The position numbers were made by a program, and so were the translations under genes. A DNA stretch of 64,000 nucleotides from Parabacteroides chongii (GTDB taxonomy: Bacteria; Bacteroidota; Bacteroidia; Bacteroidales; Tannerellaceae). Positions 50,580 to 60,007 of this stretch are shown here, one piece after another. Location of the stretch: the NCBI RefSeq assembly GCF_029581355.1, contig NZ_CP120849.1, forward strand, positions 3,690,501-3,754,500, read 5' to 3'. The notes beneath the pieces were generated by a model, which saw only the letters and a program-made list of their open reading frames with translations, had not been told where the DNA came from and did no database searches. Each line of letters starts with the position of its first letter. Position 1 is the stretch's first letter.

Positions 50580-52490
50580 TTATTCTTTCGGACCTTCTCC
50601 CCATTGAGGAGCTCCCTTGTCTTGCCATACACGTTCGGCATTCAAAGTCGGACCGTTCGGACCGGCAGCGGTAGGAGTGAAGCCCTGGCGCTGGAATGCT
50701 TCTACTTTGTTTTTATACATCAAGTCTGTTTCCAGAGGAAGGTCTGTATCCAGTCGGCGAGGAATATTTGTCACCGGTACCAATGAGAAGTTTTCACGTG
50801 AAATCAGATTCGATCCGAATTTGGGTAAACCTGAACGACGGGCTGTTACGTACAGTTCATCCGGATAAAGCGTATAATTCAGCATTTGCTGGATATACAC
50901 TTTTTCTAATTGTTCTGCTGCATTTCCTGTCAGTTTATAATCTTCATTCTCCATCATGGTATCGATTTCGCCGTCTTTCAGTTCAATGGAGACTTCATGC
51001 GGGTCGTAATCGTAGGTTGTACCATAATAAGCAATCTGGTTCAGTTCAGCCAGTTTATCATATTCTTCTACAGAGAATCTGACACCACGGTTGTAATAAT
51101 ATTCGGCAGATTGAGGCAGGTTTGCACCCAACAGTTTAAATTCAGCCAGGAACAAGTTTGCTTCGGCGGCACCGAAGTATAAGCCATACCAGGGACGGTC
51201 CTCTTTTCTTTCGATAACCGGTCCGCCCGGAGGTGTCGGCATGGTAAAGTTATAGTTACGACCGATAACCATCTGACGCTGGAACATAGAATAAGGCGTA
51301 TAATATTTACTAGCCGTACCGCCTTCTTCTGTCAGTCTGAAACGTGTTTCAGGCTTGAAGTAATCTCCGTATAAAGCAGCATTGTCCTGTGCGTTGAATT
51401 CTACCGGTATACCGTAGTAACGAACCCAGGGTTCACCCATGCCTTTCCATTTTACGAATGTTTTCTTGCCGTTTGCATCTGTCGTATATTCAACATTCTT
51501 TTCTACGTAAGATGGAATTTCTCTTTTCTGATCGTAGAAAGCTTGTATAATCATGGAGTTCCATTCATTTTTACTATAGCAGAAACGAACGCGGGGGTCT
51601 TTGTTTTCAAGCATGAAATCGAGTACGCGCTGACTACCGGCAGTTGATTCCAGGAAGCCGTTACTCCAGTGGTAAACATAGTCGTTAGAGCTTGTATTCG
51701 TCATAGCCTTGTTGAACAACATCGCGTCATTGGCACTGTCGATATAGCCGCAGGAAGCAGATGTAACCTGTTGTGCTATTTCCAATGCACGTGATTTATT
51801 CTGTGAGATCAGGCGGGATGCAATACGAAGTTTCAGTGTGTTGGCCAACTTAGCCCATTTGGCAACATCTCCGTTGAAGACTACATCCTGTGTCGATAAC
51901 TCGATCTGATTGGTCGCTGTTGTCAGTGTATTGATGGCTGCATCCAGCTGAGTCAGCCACAGGTCGTACAAACTTTCGATGGTGTCGTAAGCCGGTGTCA
52001 ATGTACCTCCGTGAATGGCCCTTGCTGCTTCAGTAAAGGGTGTATCTCCATACATATCTGTATCGAAAATGCCTAAATAAGCAGTCAGGACATCCAGGCA
52101 GGCGGCGATGTTTGCATATTTAGCGGCATCTTCTTCACTCAGCGTTGAACGGTAGTGCTCCAGGTCGCGTACGTATTTCAGTGTTTCCAGATACTGTGTA
52201 CCCTGTTGTCCGGTCGCCGTCGTTGTTGTAAAGGTAGAAGTGAATCCGTTGGTCGGTGTTGCCATCTGTGCCCATGAATACATCATCGGGGCGTTATAGA
52301 ACCAATATAAATATCCGGATGGCTCAAACTTCAATACTGCCTGGGCAAACAGGTAGGTCGGTTCTGCTGTCGTAACCTGTGACGGGCTTGAGTTGATATC
52401 CGCAAAATCATCCCGGCAGCTACTTGTGAGTGCGGTCACCCCCATCAAAGCAGCAACCAATATTTTTTTTGAATTATTTATCTTTTTCAT
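50580..52490 (-). CDS. SusD/RagB-like nutrient-binding lipoprotein (locus 2)
   Basis: This 636-residue lipoprotein starts from ATG 52490 (MKKINNSKKILVAALMGVTA) with lipobox LTSSC, then RDDFADINSSPSQVTTAEPT. It is a close paralogue of SusD in locus 1 (shared RDDFADINSSPSQVT start, PTPPGGPV, YDPHEVSIELK/YDPNEVSIELK and VTARRSGLPKF). An upstream in-frame start would overlap susC. Unlike loci 1 and 3 it has no small secreted protein after it; it converges on HU-HIG instead. Confidence 0.9.
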   Translation of the reverse strand: MKKINNSKKILVAALMGVTALTSSCRDDFADINSSPSQVTTAEPTYLFAQAVLKFEPSGYLYWFYNAPMMYSWAQMATPTNGFTSTFTTTTATGQQGTQYLETLKYVRDLEHYRSTLSEEDAAKYANIAACLDVLTAYLGIFDTDMYGDTPFTEAARAIHGGTLTPAYDTIESLYDLWLTQLDAAINTLTTATNQIELSTQDVVFNGDVAKWAKLANTLKLRIASRLISQNKSRALEIAQQVTSASCGYIDSANDAMLFNKAMTNTSSNDYVYHWSNGFLESTAGSQRVLDFMLENKDPRVRFCYSKNEWNSMIIQAFYDQKREIPSYVEKNVEYTTDANGKKTFVKWKGMGEPWVRYYGIPVEFNAQDNAALYGDYFKPETRFRLTEEGGTASKYYTPYSMFQRQMVIGRNYNFTMPTPPGGPVIERKEDRPWYGLYFGAAEANLFLAEFKLLGANLPQSAEYYYNRGVRFSVEEYDKLAELNQIAYYGTTYDYDPHEVSIELKDGEIDTMMENEDYKLTGNAAEQLEKVYIQQMLNYTLYPDELYVTARRSGLPKFGSNLISRENFSLVPVTNIPRRLDTDLPLETDLMYKNKVEAFQRQGFTPTAAGPNGPTLNAERVWQDKGAPQWGEGPKE

Positions 52491-52509
52491 ATTCTTATTA
52501 CCTTGTATT

Positions 52510-55500
52510 TTAGAAACCAACATTTAATGTAAACATATAGCTGGCTGTCAGACCACTGAAAGAACGAACACGGAATTCAGATGCAGAAGTACCACGTACG
52601 GATTCCGGATTCGATTTGTTTGGCATTGAGTTCAGCAAATAACCTAAGTTACGTCCGGTAAATGAAAGGCTCAGATTCTTAGCATGGAACTTTTCACAGA
52701 AAGTTTTCGGGACACGATAGCTTAACGACAATTCACGCAGGGCGATATAGTTCAGTTTTTTATACCAACTGTCGTTAATTGTACCTTGCGACCATCCGTT
52801 AGAGAAGAAATGCCATGCAGAACCATGTTGCGGGTCTACCAAGCCTTTGTCATACAAAGCCTGATAAGTTTCACCTCCGTCAGCAACCGTATATGTCGTA
52901 CCATCGGGTAACGGCAGAGAAGTTCCGCCTTCAACCAAACCGACCGGGATCAAACCGTCATGGTAAGTTTGTCCGTCCCAGATAGAGGTATAAGTCATAC
53001 CGCCATGTTCTGAGTCACGCCATTTCAAAGATGTTTCCGTCATACCGTATGCCGTACCGTAACGGTCACCGTAAGAAGCGATATAACCACCGAAACGCAT
53101 ATCGAACGAAGCACTGAGGCTCCAGTCTTTATATCTCAAAGTAGTGTTGACCGAACCTAAGAAGTCCGGAACCAGTGAGCCGATAATTTCGGCAGTACCC
53201 GAACGTTTGTAATACATGGCATGCATAGCTCCATATTGAGTCGTGGCGTCCAGTATCGGTAAGCCTGTCGCTTTGTCTACTTTCGGTTTCGAGTCAGTCA
53301 TCAACAGACCGTAAGATTCACCTACTTTAGCAACAGAACCGATACGGAAGTTACCTCCGCTCACCTGTCCGTCTAAAGTAATATAGTCAGCTACATTTTC
53401 ATGCAGTTCTACGATTTTACTCGTATTCTTCGTATAAGTGAAATTCAAATCCCACTGCCAGTCATCGTTTCGGTAGGGTGTTGTGTTCAACGCGATTTCT
53501 ATACCTTTATTCTGGATGTTACCGGCATTGATCAATTGCTGACTGATACCTGATACATAGGGTACGTCGATTGTCATGATCTGATCTTTCGTGTTTTCCT
53601 TATAATAGGTCAGGTCAAGACCGATGCGGTTGTTTATAAAACGCCAGTCCAAACCGATTTCCCAGGCGTTTTTACGTTCCGGTTTCAGATCTTGAGAATA
53701 AGCTTTTGTCGGTAATTCCAATGCATAAATATTGGATCCGTTCGCCGTTGTAGATGTGTTTAGCGAATAAGCGGAGTTGATAATATAAGCTTCCGTATCA
53801 TTACCTACCTGTGCCCATGAACCACGTACTTTAGCGAAAGATACCCATTCCGGTAACTGATCCCGGAATGTAGAGGAAATCAGCCAGGATCCGTTTACTG
53901 ACGGATAGAAATAAGAATAATTACCATGTGTGTCTGAATAAACCAATGAAGACGACCAGTCATTACGTCCGGTTACATCGACGAATACCTGATCTCTCCA
54001 GCTGGCACTGGCCTGGAAAGCAACCGACAGCATTCGTTTTTCATACTGTACTTTACCTGAATATGAAATCTGGTTAATGGAGTTTTCGATGAAATACTGA
54101 TTGGGGATAACCAGGCCGCCATTAGTATTCATACTCATGGTCTGTTCGAAGTTGTTATAATATTCACCTCGTAAGAAACCACCGAAATTCCAATCTCCGA
54201 CTTGTTTATTTACGGTAAACATAGCATTGAAATTGGTCTGTTCTTTATTATATAAACCTAATGCATAGTAACCGGTTTTCGTATTGGCGTATCCTGTACC
54301 CGGTTGTTTGCTTTCGTGCCGTTTGTAATAATAGTTGTAGTTTCCTTCGGCACGGAACTTTAACCAGTCCAAAATATCTACATTCAGGATTAATCCCGGA
54401 CGGACAGAGGTTTCTTTTTGGCTGTATTCATTTTCAAAAATGTTCCACCATAATCCGATACCAGGGATATTGGCATATTCATCCCCATAAGCAGAGCTGG
54501 CCAGACCACCGTGTGAACCTTTATAACGGGTTCTCCAGTGACGGGTGTCATACAAACCGCCGAACGGACCTAAGTTTGTATCTACAAAATATTCACCGAT
54601 ATTAGGCTGTGCATTTTTCGGATTTGAGTTGGCGAAATTGATGGATGCTTCCAATTCGACCTTGTTGGTGATTTTGTGGGAAGCTTTTGCCATGAAAGAC
54701 AAACGTTGGAAGCTATTGTTCGGTAATGTTCCGTTTGCATATTTGTAAGAAAGGGAGGTGTAGAAAGAGGTCTTTTCGTTTGAACCGCTGACAGAGATAT
54801 TCGTATTCGAGTTTACTCCCAGGTCGTAGGCATCTTTCATATTGTTCTTATACGGACTGTAGACGCCCATAGAACCATCCCACATTTCGATTGCTGAACC
54901 GTCATATTTCGGTCCCCAGTGACGTCCGCTGGCACCGATCAAGGTATGCTGTCCTGCGCTGTTCAGCATGAACTGGCCGATGTTGTCCCATTTATAGTAA
55001 TTACCAGAGCCGTCTGTCTGGCCGTAAGAAACGTTACCAGCATATTGTCCCGGTCCGTATTCATACTGCAGATTCGGTTGTTTATACATATGGTCGATAC
55101 CGACAGTCTGAGAGAAATTGATACCCAGACCATTCATGCCTTTACCGCTTTTTGTCGTAATAACGACAGCACCGTTCAGACCGCGTGAACCGTAAAGAGC
55201 GGTTGCAGCAGCCCCCTTCAATACAGAGATGGATTCGAAATCGTCCGGATTCAAGTTTTTCAGTTCGTTACCATAGTCGGCGTCGGTCGTAGAATATTCA
55301 GGATCTCCGTCTTTAATTCCGTTATCCAGGATGACACCGTCTACGACGTATATAGGCTGGTTGTTCGCTCCTAATGTAGAAGCACCGCGAATCAAAATTT
55401 TGGAAGAACCGAACATACCACCATCAGAGCCGGAGATTTCCACACCTGCTACCTTCCCTTGCAAAGCGGATACCGGGTTGATGACATTCTTGTTCAAGTC

Positions 55501-55932
55501 GTCGCCTTTCATTTCTGTCATGGCGTATCCCAAAGCTTTCGTCGAACGTTTCATACCTAAAGCCGTCACAACGACTTCGTCCAGCTTCTGAGTGTCTTCT
55601 GCTAATTTAATCTGCAGAGATGCTTGTCCTGTATACTGAATTTCCTGAGTGGCATATCCTATAAAAGAGACCTGGATGATGTCACCATTGTTTACTCCCT
55701 CCAATGTAAAATTACCGTCCATGTCGGTAATGTTACCGTTGGTTGTTCCTTTCACTACGACAGACGCTCCGGCAACAGGACCGAATTCATCTTCAACTGT
55801 TCCTGTGACTTTCCCGTTTTGCTGGGAAAAATTCACTTCCGGCCTAACTGGTGTTGTCTCGGCGTATGTTTTAGGTAAACATAACACCCCTGCAACCAAA
55901 ATTAAGCTAACTGGTTTAAAGTTTTTCAACAT
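52510..55932 (-). CDS. SusC/RagA-type TonB-dependent receptor (locus 2)
   Basis: This 1140-residue receptor is a close paralogue of SusC in locus 1 along the whole length: same plug (SALQGKVAGVEISGSDGGMF) and same C-terminal ESVRGTSASEFRVRSFSGLT. The CarboxypepD_reg-like domain (NGKVTGTVEDEFGPVAGASV) is nearly identical to that of locus 3 instead, which suggests gene conversion of the 5' end. TonB box DEVVVTALG. The barrel ends in Phe. It is divergent from susC of locus 3. Confidence 0.95.
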   Translation of the reverse strand: MLKNFKPVSLILVAGVLCLPKTYAETTPVRPEVNFSQQNGKVTGTVEDEFGPVAGASVVVKGTTNGNITDMDGNFTLEGVNNGDIIQVSFIGYATQEIQYTGQASLQIKLAEDTQKLDEVVVTALGMKRSTKALGYAMTEMKGDDLNKNVINPVSALQGKVAGVEISGSDGGMFGSSKILIRGASTLGANNQPIYVVDGVILDNGIKDGDPEYSTTDADYGNELKNLNPDDFESISVLKGAAATALYGSRGLNGAVVITTKSGKGMNGLGINFSQTVGIDHMYKQPNLQYEYGPGQYAGNVSYGQTDGSGNYYKWDNIGQFMLNSAGQHTLIGASGRHWGPKYDGSAIEMWDGSMGVYSPYKNNMKDAYDLGVNSNTNISVSGSNEKTSFYTSLSYKYANGTLPNNSFQRLSFMAKASHKITNKVELEASINFANSNPKNAQPNIGEYFVDTNLGPFGGLYDTRHWRTRYKGSHGGLASSAYGDEYANIPGIGLWWNIFENEYSQKETSVRPGLILNVDILDWLKFRAEGNYNYYYKRHESKQPGTGYANTKTGYYALGLYNKEQTNFNAMFTVNKQVGDWNFGGFLRGEYYNNFEQTMSMNTNGGLVIPNQYFIENSINQISYSGKVQYEKRMLSVAFQASASWRDQVFVDVTGRNDWSSSLVYSDTHGNYSYFYPSVNGSWLISSTFRDQLPEWVSFAKVRGSWAQVGNDTEAYIINSAYSLNTSTTANGSNIYALELPTKAYSQDLKPERKNAWEIGLDWRFINNRIGLDLTYYKENTKDQIMTIDVPYVSGISQQLINAGNIQNKGIEIALNTTPYRNDDWQWDLNFTYTKNTSKIVELHENVADYITLDGQVSGGNFRIGSVAKVGESYGLLMTDSKPKVDKATGLPILDATTQYGAMHAMYYKRSGTAEIIGSLVPDFLGSVNTTLRYKDWSLSASFDMRFGGYIASYGDRYGTAYGMTETSLKWRDSEHGGMTYTSIWDGQTYHDGLIPVGLVEGGTSLPLPDGTTYTVADGGETYQALYDKGLVDPQHGSAWHFFSNGWSQGTINDSWYKKLNYIALRELSLSYRVPKTFCEKFHAKNLSLSFTGRNLGYLLNSMPNKSNPESVRGTSASEFRVRSFSGLTASYMFTLNVGF

Positions 55933-55956
55933 AATTGATGGTTTTTAGAATACTCC

Positions 55957-55982
55957 AGTGCTATTTTGGCGTAAAAAGCACT
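55957..55982 (-). promoter_or_regulatory. Conserved 5'UTR hairpin of susC locus 2
   Basis: AGTGCT and AGCACT pair, then TTT with AAA after one mismatch, around the loop ACGCC. It ends 25 bp before the start codon. Confidence 0.6.
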
Positions 55983-56061
55983 TTTGAACTTAATTTGATA
56001 TAATTATGAAGAGACTTTGTTGTTGAACGCTTGAATGATTTGGCGTTTTTGAGCGTTCATA

Positions 56062-56125
56062 GTACTAAAAGAACTATAGTTATTCAAGAGGAAAATAAAA
56101 ATATGGATATAAGTACTAAAAGAAC
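56062..56125 (-). promoter_or_regulatory. Two GTACT-n3-AGAAC boxes upstream of susC locus 2
   Basis: GTACTAAAAGAAC occurs twice, at 56062-56074 (130-142 bp from the start codon) and at 56113-56125, 51 bp apart. The second also sits inside a larger AGTACT...AGTACT inverted repeat. Confidence 0.6.
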
Positions 56126-56455
56126 TTTAGTACTTATTGCTAATTATATAGAAATGTGCTTGTTACGCAAATCTCTGTTTTGTAGTATTATACAAAATCC
56201 GCTTCAAATATTATTTTATGAACAGATTTAGTTTTTGTCCGATTTTTGAGTAAAATAGAGTGGCTTTATAAATGTTAAGAAAGAAATGCAATATTATTTC
56301 AAGGTGGCATTCTCGTAAAATTATATTAACATATAAGCCATGATTCAACTGTTCTATTAACTTAATTACGATGGATTATTGTTAGCCAATGTGTTAAAAA
56401 CGTAATCTTATGATAATTTCTTGACGAAAAATAACACTGTGTAATAATTATTTTA

Positions 56456-56463
56456 TATATTTG
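56456..56463 (+). promoter_or_regulatory. Possible -7 box of susC locus 3
   Basis: TATATTTG matches TAnnTTTG, 166 bp upstream of the start codon. If used, the AGAAC palindrome would be transcribed and could fold as a small hairpin. Confidence 0.4.
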
Positions 56464-56485
56464 CTGCGGATATAAAATGTACAGA

Positions 56486-56498
56486 GTTCTTTTAGAAC
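56486..56498 (+). promoter_or_regulatory. Conserved GTTCT-n3-AGAAC palindrome upstream of susC locus 3
   Basis: GTTCTTTTAGAAC, 131-143 bp upstream of the start codon, same position as in loci 1 and 2. Confidence 0.6.
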
Positions 56499-56575
56499 TA
56501 AGGTTAACGCCAACTAAAAACGCCAGTACTATAAGGATTTCTGCGAATTATATCTAAAAGAGATTTTAGAACAGA

Positions 56576-56598
56576 ACATTGTTTCGCCAAAGCAGTGT
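56576..56598 (+). promoter_or_regulatory. Conserved 5'UTR hairpin of susC locus 3
   Basis: ACATTG pairs with CAGTGT (one G-U), followed by inner U-G and two U-A pairs, around the loop CGCCA. It ends 31 bp before the start codon. Confidence 0.6.
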
Positions 56599-56628
56599 CT
56601 ATTTTATGTTCAATAAAAACCATCAATT

Positions 56629-59600
56629 ATGTTGAAAAACTTTAAGCCTGTAGGTTTATTGCTGTTAGCTGGTACCCTGGGTTTTCCGGGATATATGTTT
56701 GCGGATACGGTTACAGCGATGCCAAGTACTAACATTTCCCAACAAAACGGAAAAGTTACGGGAACAGTAGAAGATGAATTCGGCCCTGTTGCCGGAGCGT
56801 CTGTCGTAGTGAAAGGAACGACTAATGGGTCAATTACCGATATGGACGGTAATTTTACATTGGAAGGAGTAAAGAGTGGTGATGTTATTCTGATTTCTTT
56901 CATTGGGTATGCTACCCAGGAAATCAAATACACGGGTCAACCCTCATTGAAAGTAAAATTAGCTGAAGACGCTCAAAAATTGGATGAGGTCGTTGTAACA
57001 GCTTTGGGTATTAAGCGCGAAAAAAAAGCGTTAGGCTATTCTGTAAGTAGTGTGAAAGGTGAAGAATTGACTGAAGCTGGTACGCCGATGAATGCTATGC
57101 AAGCTTTGTATGGTAAAACTTCTGGTTTGCAGTTACAATCTACTGCTTCCGGTCCTTCTGGTGGTATGAACATTAAAGTTCGTAATGCTATTTCTTTGAC
57201 AGAAGATTCTTCTACTCGTCCATTGATTGTTGTGGATGGTATTCCTATTCATGATGAAAATACAGGACAGTCTACTAACAGCCGTACCGGTGGTGACCAT
57301 GGTACAGGTTTGAATGACATTAATCCGGAAGACATCGCTTCCATTGAAATCCTGAAAGGTGCGAAAGCGGCCGTTTTGTATGGATCGGAAGGTGCTAATG
57401 GTGTTATGTTGATTACTACCAAAACCGGCGGTAAAAAAGGATTAGGTATTGATTTTGGTATCAATCATTCTTGGAATATTGCTGCTTATCTGCCTGAATT
57501 ACAGAATGAATTCGGTACAGGTTCGAGTGCAGGTACTGCTGCTTTAAAAGAAATCTCTAAAGATGGTTTCTATACAATGACCGATCCAAATACCGGACAA
57601 ACAGTTGAGTCATTGTGGAGAGGTTCCAGTTATAATTTTGGTCCGCGTTTGGATGGCCGTCAGTTATTATGGTGGGATGGACAGTATCATTCTTATTCTG
57701 CTCAGAAAAATAATCAGAGGGATTTGTACCGTACAGGTGGTCAGACTAATGTGAATTTTGCATTGAGCAATGGAGGTGATTTGGGATCTTTCCGTTTGTC
57801 ATACAACTATCGTGATTACAATGCTATCTCTTATGGTGCAGATAACAAAGCTCACTCATTTAGTTTTGCTGCAGACCTGAAAGCAAACGATTGGATTAAG
57901 GTGAAAATGAACACCAACTTTTCGAATACGAAGGATCATAATGCTCCGTACGCCATGCAAAGTTTTGCAACCTATGGTTTCCCGCGTGAACAGGATGTTA
58001 ACCTGATCAAAGATATGTATTTGACAGATGAAGGTTACAATTATTTCAGCATGAATAATTCAGTTACGCAGATGGCTCCTTATACTAGTTATTTCTCTGG
58101 TTATTATTGGTCACAATTACGTAATTCAAATGACTATGACCGTAATCACTTGATTCAGTCATTGAACGTTGATGTTACATTCAATGATAAGTTCTCCTGG
58201 ACTACGTTGGGAGGTATTGACTGGACGGTCTCTGATCAGGAAATTAAGCAACATGTCAGCAAACCGTTGTCTTATGAAAATAAGCAAGGTTGGTATCAGA
58301 TTGCAAGTAAACGTAATATGATTATGTATGGCCAGTCTTCTTTTAATTACAATCAGACATTTAATGATGTTTGGGATTTGTCAGCTATGGTCGGTGGTGC
58401 TGTTAAGTATAATAAAGAAGAATATCAGGAACAATCTGTGCAGGAAACTTTCGCTATTGAAAACTGGTTTTCTTTGAGTAATACTCGTGAGGATTTTGGT
58501 CCTCGTTCAAGTCGTACCCGTGGAAATGATTTGTTGTTAAGTGTGTTCGCTTCTGCTCAATTAGCTTATGCCAACCAGGTTTACTTGGAAATTCAGGCTC
58601 GTAATGACTGGTCTTCTATTCTTCCTCCTGAAAATAATCATTATTTTTATCCAGGAGCCAGTTTATCATGGATCTTCACGGAAGCATTCGATATTCCAAG
58701 CTTGAACTTTGGTAAGGTACGTGCTTCTTGGGCCGATGTAGGTCGCCCTGGACCTCGTTATTATGGAAACGTAGACTTCTCGTTAGGTGCGTATGGTGGA
58801 CAGCCTACCATGTCTTTACCGGATTATTTGCCACCTGCAGACTTCGCCTCTGCCAATGGCGGATTCCCGGTTCCCAATTTGAAACCTGAACGTAAGCGTG
58901 AATATGAAATTGGTTTGGAAGGTGCATTTTTACCAGGTAACCGTATCGGCGTAGATTTCTCTTTCTTCCATAATAATACCTATGACCAGATCACAAAGTT
59001 AACAGTACCTTCTTCTTCTGGTTTGACAGAGGTTCGTATGAATGCTGGTGATATCGCTCAGAGTGGTATTGAATTTTCTGTAAATACAAAGCCGATCATG
59101 ACTAAAGACTGGACATGGGAAGTCGGATTTAATTTGGCAAATTATTCAACAAAAGTAAAGAAGTTAGGTAAAGGTATCAATCAGTTGGATATGTGGGGGG
59201 CAACGGGTGCTTCTGTTCGGAGTATTCCTAATGGTGAATATGGTGAAATCTATATTTATCCATATCAGCGTGACGAAAATGGCAACCGTATCGTTAATCA
59301 GGGAACCGGTGTTTGGGACTTTGATAAAACACAGATGATCAAAGTTGGAAAAATTACTCCGGATGTTGTTGGTGGTCTTACAACTAGTCTTTCATATAAA
59401 GATTTTTCTTTGAGTGCTGTATTTGACTTCCAATTCGGGGCAACTATGATTTCTCAGACAAACATGTTTTTGTTGGGTAATGGTTCCGGTGTTGAATCAT
59501 TAAAGTATCGTGATGAAGCACGTGGCGGTCTGCCTTATTATGTGAATACTGCTGGAGAGCGTATCCTGTTAGATAGCCACTCTGCAGCTGTTCCTGCTGA

Positions 59601-59991
59601 TTCATTTTATCCATTCATCCTGCATGATGGTGTAATCACACCGGGTGTAACGAGTGATGGAAAACAGAATGAAAAACTGATTACTGCTGAACAATATTAT
59701 AGCCAGTTATACTGGCAAGGAGGTATGGATTTGTCAGAAGATCAGATTTATAAAAGTGATTATATAGCTTTGCGTTCTTTGTCGTTTAATTACAATTTAC
59801 CGAAAAGCTTCTTGTCAAAATTCAAGATTCAAAGTGCACGTATCAATGCTTTTGCAAACAACTTGTGCTATATTTATAAGGCAATTCCGAATGTAACACC
59901 GGAATCTACACAAGGTACTAACTCGTTTACAGAGGTTAGTAGTATCCCTGGTGTCCGTAGTTTTGGTTTGGGTCTTAATGTTTCATTCTAA
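56629..59991 (+). CDS. SusC/RagA-type TonB-dependent receptor (locus 3)
   Basis: This 1120-residue receptor has a signal peptide, a CarboxypepD_reg-like domain near 38-115 nearly identical to that of locus 2, and TonB box DEVVVTALGIKRE near 120. The plug (SLTEDSSTRPLIVVDGIPIH; EILKGAKAAVLYGSEGANGV) and barrel are clearly different from loci 1 and 2. It therefore probably takes up another substrate. It ends GLGLNVSF with the terminal Phe. susD follows after 16 bp. Confidence 0.95.
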   Translation: MLKNFKPVGLLLLAGTLGFPGYMFADTVTAMPSTNISQQNGKVTGTVEDEFGPVAGASVVVKGTTNGSITDMDGNFTLEGVKSGDVILISFIGYATQEIKYTGQPSLKVKLAEDAQKLDEVVVTALGIKREKKALGYSVSSVKGEELTEAGTPMNAMQALYGKTSGLQLQSTASGPSGGMNIKVRNAISLTEDSSTRPLIVVDGIPIHDENTGQSTNSRTGGDHGTGLNDINPEDIASIEILKGAKAAVLYGSEGANGVMLITTKTGGKKGLGIDFGINHSWNIAAYLPELQNEFGTGSSAGTAALKEISKDGFYTMTDPNTGQTVESLWRGSSYNFGPRLDGRQLLWWDGQYHSYSAQKNNQRDLYRTGGQTNVNFALSNGGDLGSFRLSYNYRDYNAISYGADNKAHSFSFAADLKANDWIKVKMNTNFSNTKDHNAPYAMQSFATYGFPREQDVNLIKDMYLTDEGYNYFSMNNSVTQMAPYTSYFSGYYWSQLRNSNDYDRNHLIQSLNVDVTFNDKFSWTTLGGIDWTVSDQEIKQHVSKPLSYENKQGWYQIASKRNMIMYGQSSFNYNQTFNDVWDLSAMVGGAVKYNKEEYQEQSVQETFAIENWFSLSNTREDFGPRSSRTRGNDLLLSVFASAQLAYANQVYLEIQARNDWSSILPPENNHYFYPGASLSWIFTEAFDIPSLNFGKVRASWADVGRPGPRYYGNVDFSLGAYGGQPTMSLPDYLPPADFASANGGFPVPNLKPERKREYEIGLEGAFLPGNRIGVDFSFFHNNTYDQITKLTVPSSSGLTEVRMNAGDIAQSGIEFSVNTKPIMTKDWTWEVGFNLANYSTKVKKLGKGINQLDMWGATGASVRSIPNGEYGEIYIYPYQRDENGNRIVNQGTGVWDFDKTQMIKVGKITPDVVGGLTTSLSYKDFSLSAVFDFQFGATMISQTNMFLLGNGSGVESLKYRDEARGGLPYYVNTAGERILLDSHSAAVPADSFYPFILHDGVITPGVTSDGKQNEKLITAEQYYSQLYWQGGMDLSEDQIYKSDYIALRSLSFNYNLPKSFLSKFKIQSARINAFANNLCYIYKAIPNVTPESTQGTNSFTEVSSIPGVRSFGLGLNVSF

Positions 59992-60007
59992 ATCAGTATA
60001 ACAAAGT

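Larger units (their letters stand above)
55933..56628. other. Divergent regulatory region between susC loci 2 and 3
   Basis: This 696-bp non-coding AT-rich gap is arranged as two roughly mirror-image leaders. Each side has a start-proximal hairpin with CGCC in the loop and a GTWCT-n3-AGAAC type box 130-143 bp from the start codon. An inverted repeat TGAACGCT/AGCGTTCA (56024-56059) lies beside the locus 2 box, and AACGCC words lie beside the locus 3 box. No gene or sigma factor is present. Confidence 0.6.

Noticed and set aside
55933..56628. Invertible promoter (phase variation) between divergent susC genes
   Set aside because: The leaders are mirror-like, but I saw no matched long inverted repeats flanking a promoter and no recombinase next to it.
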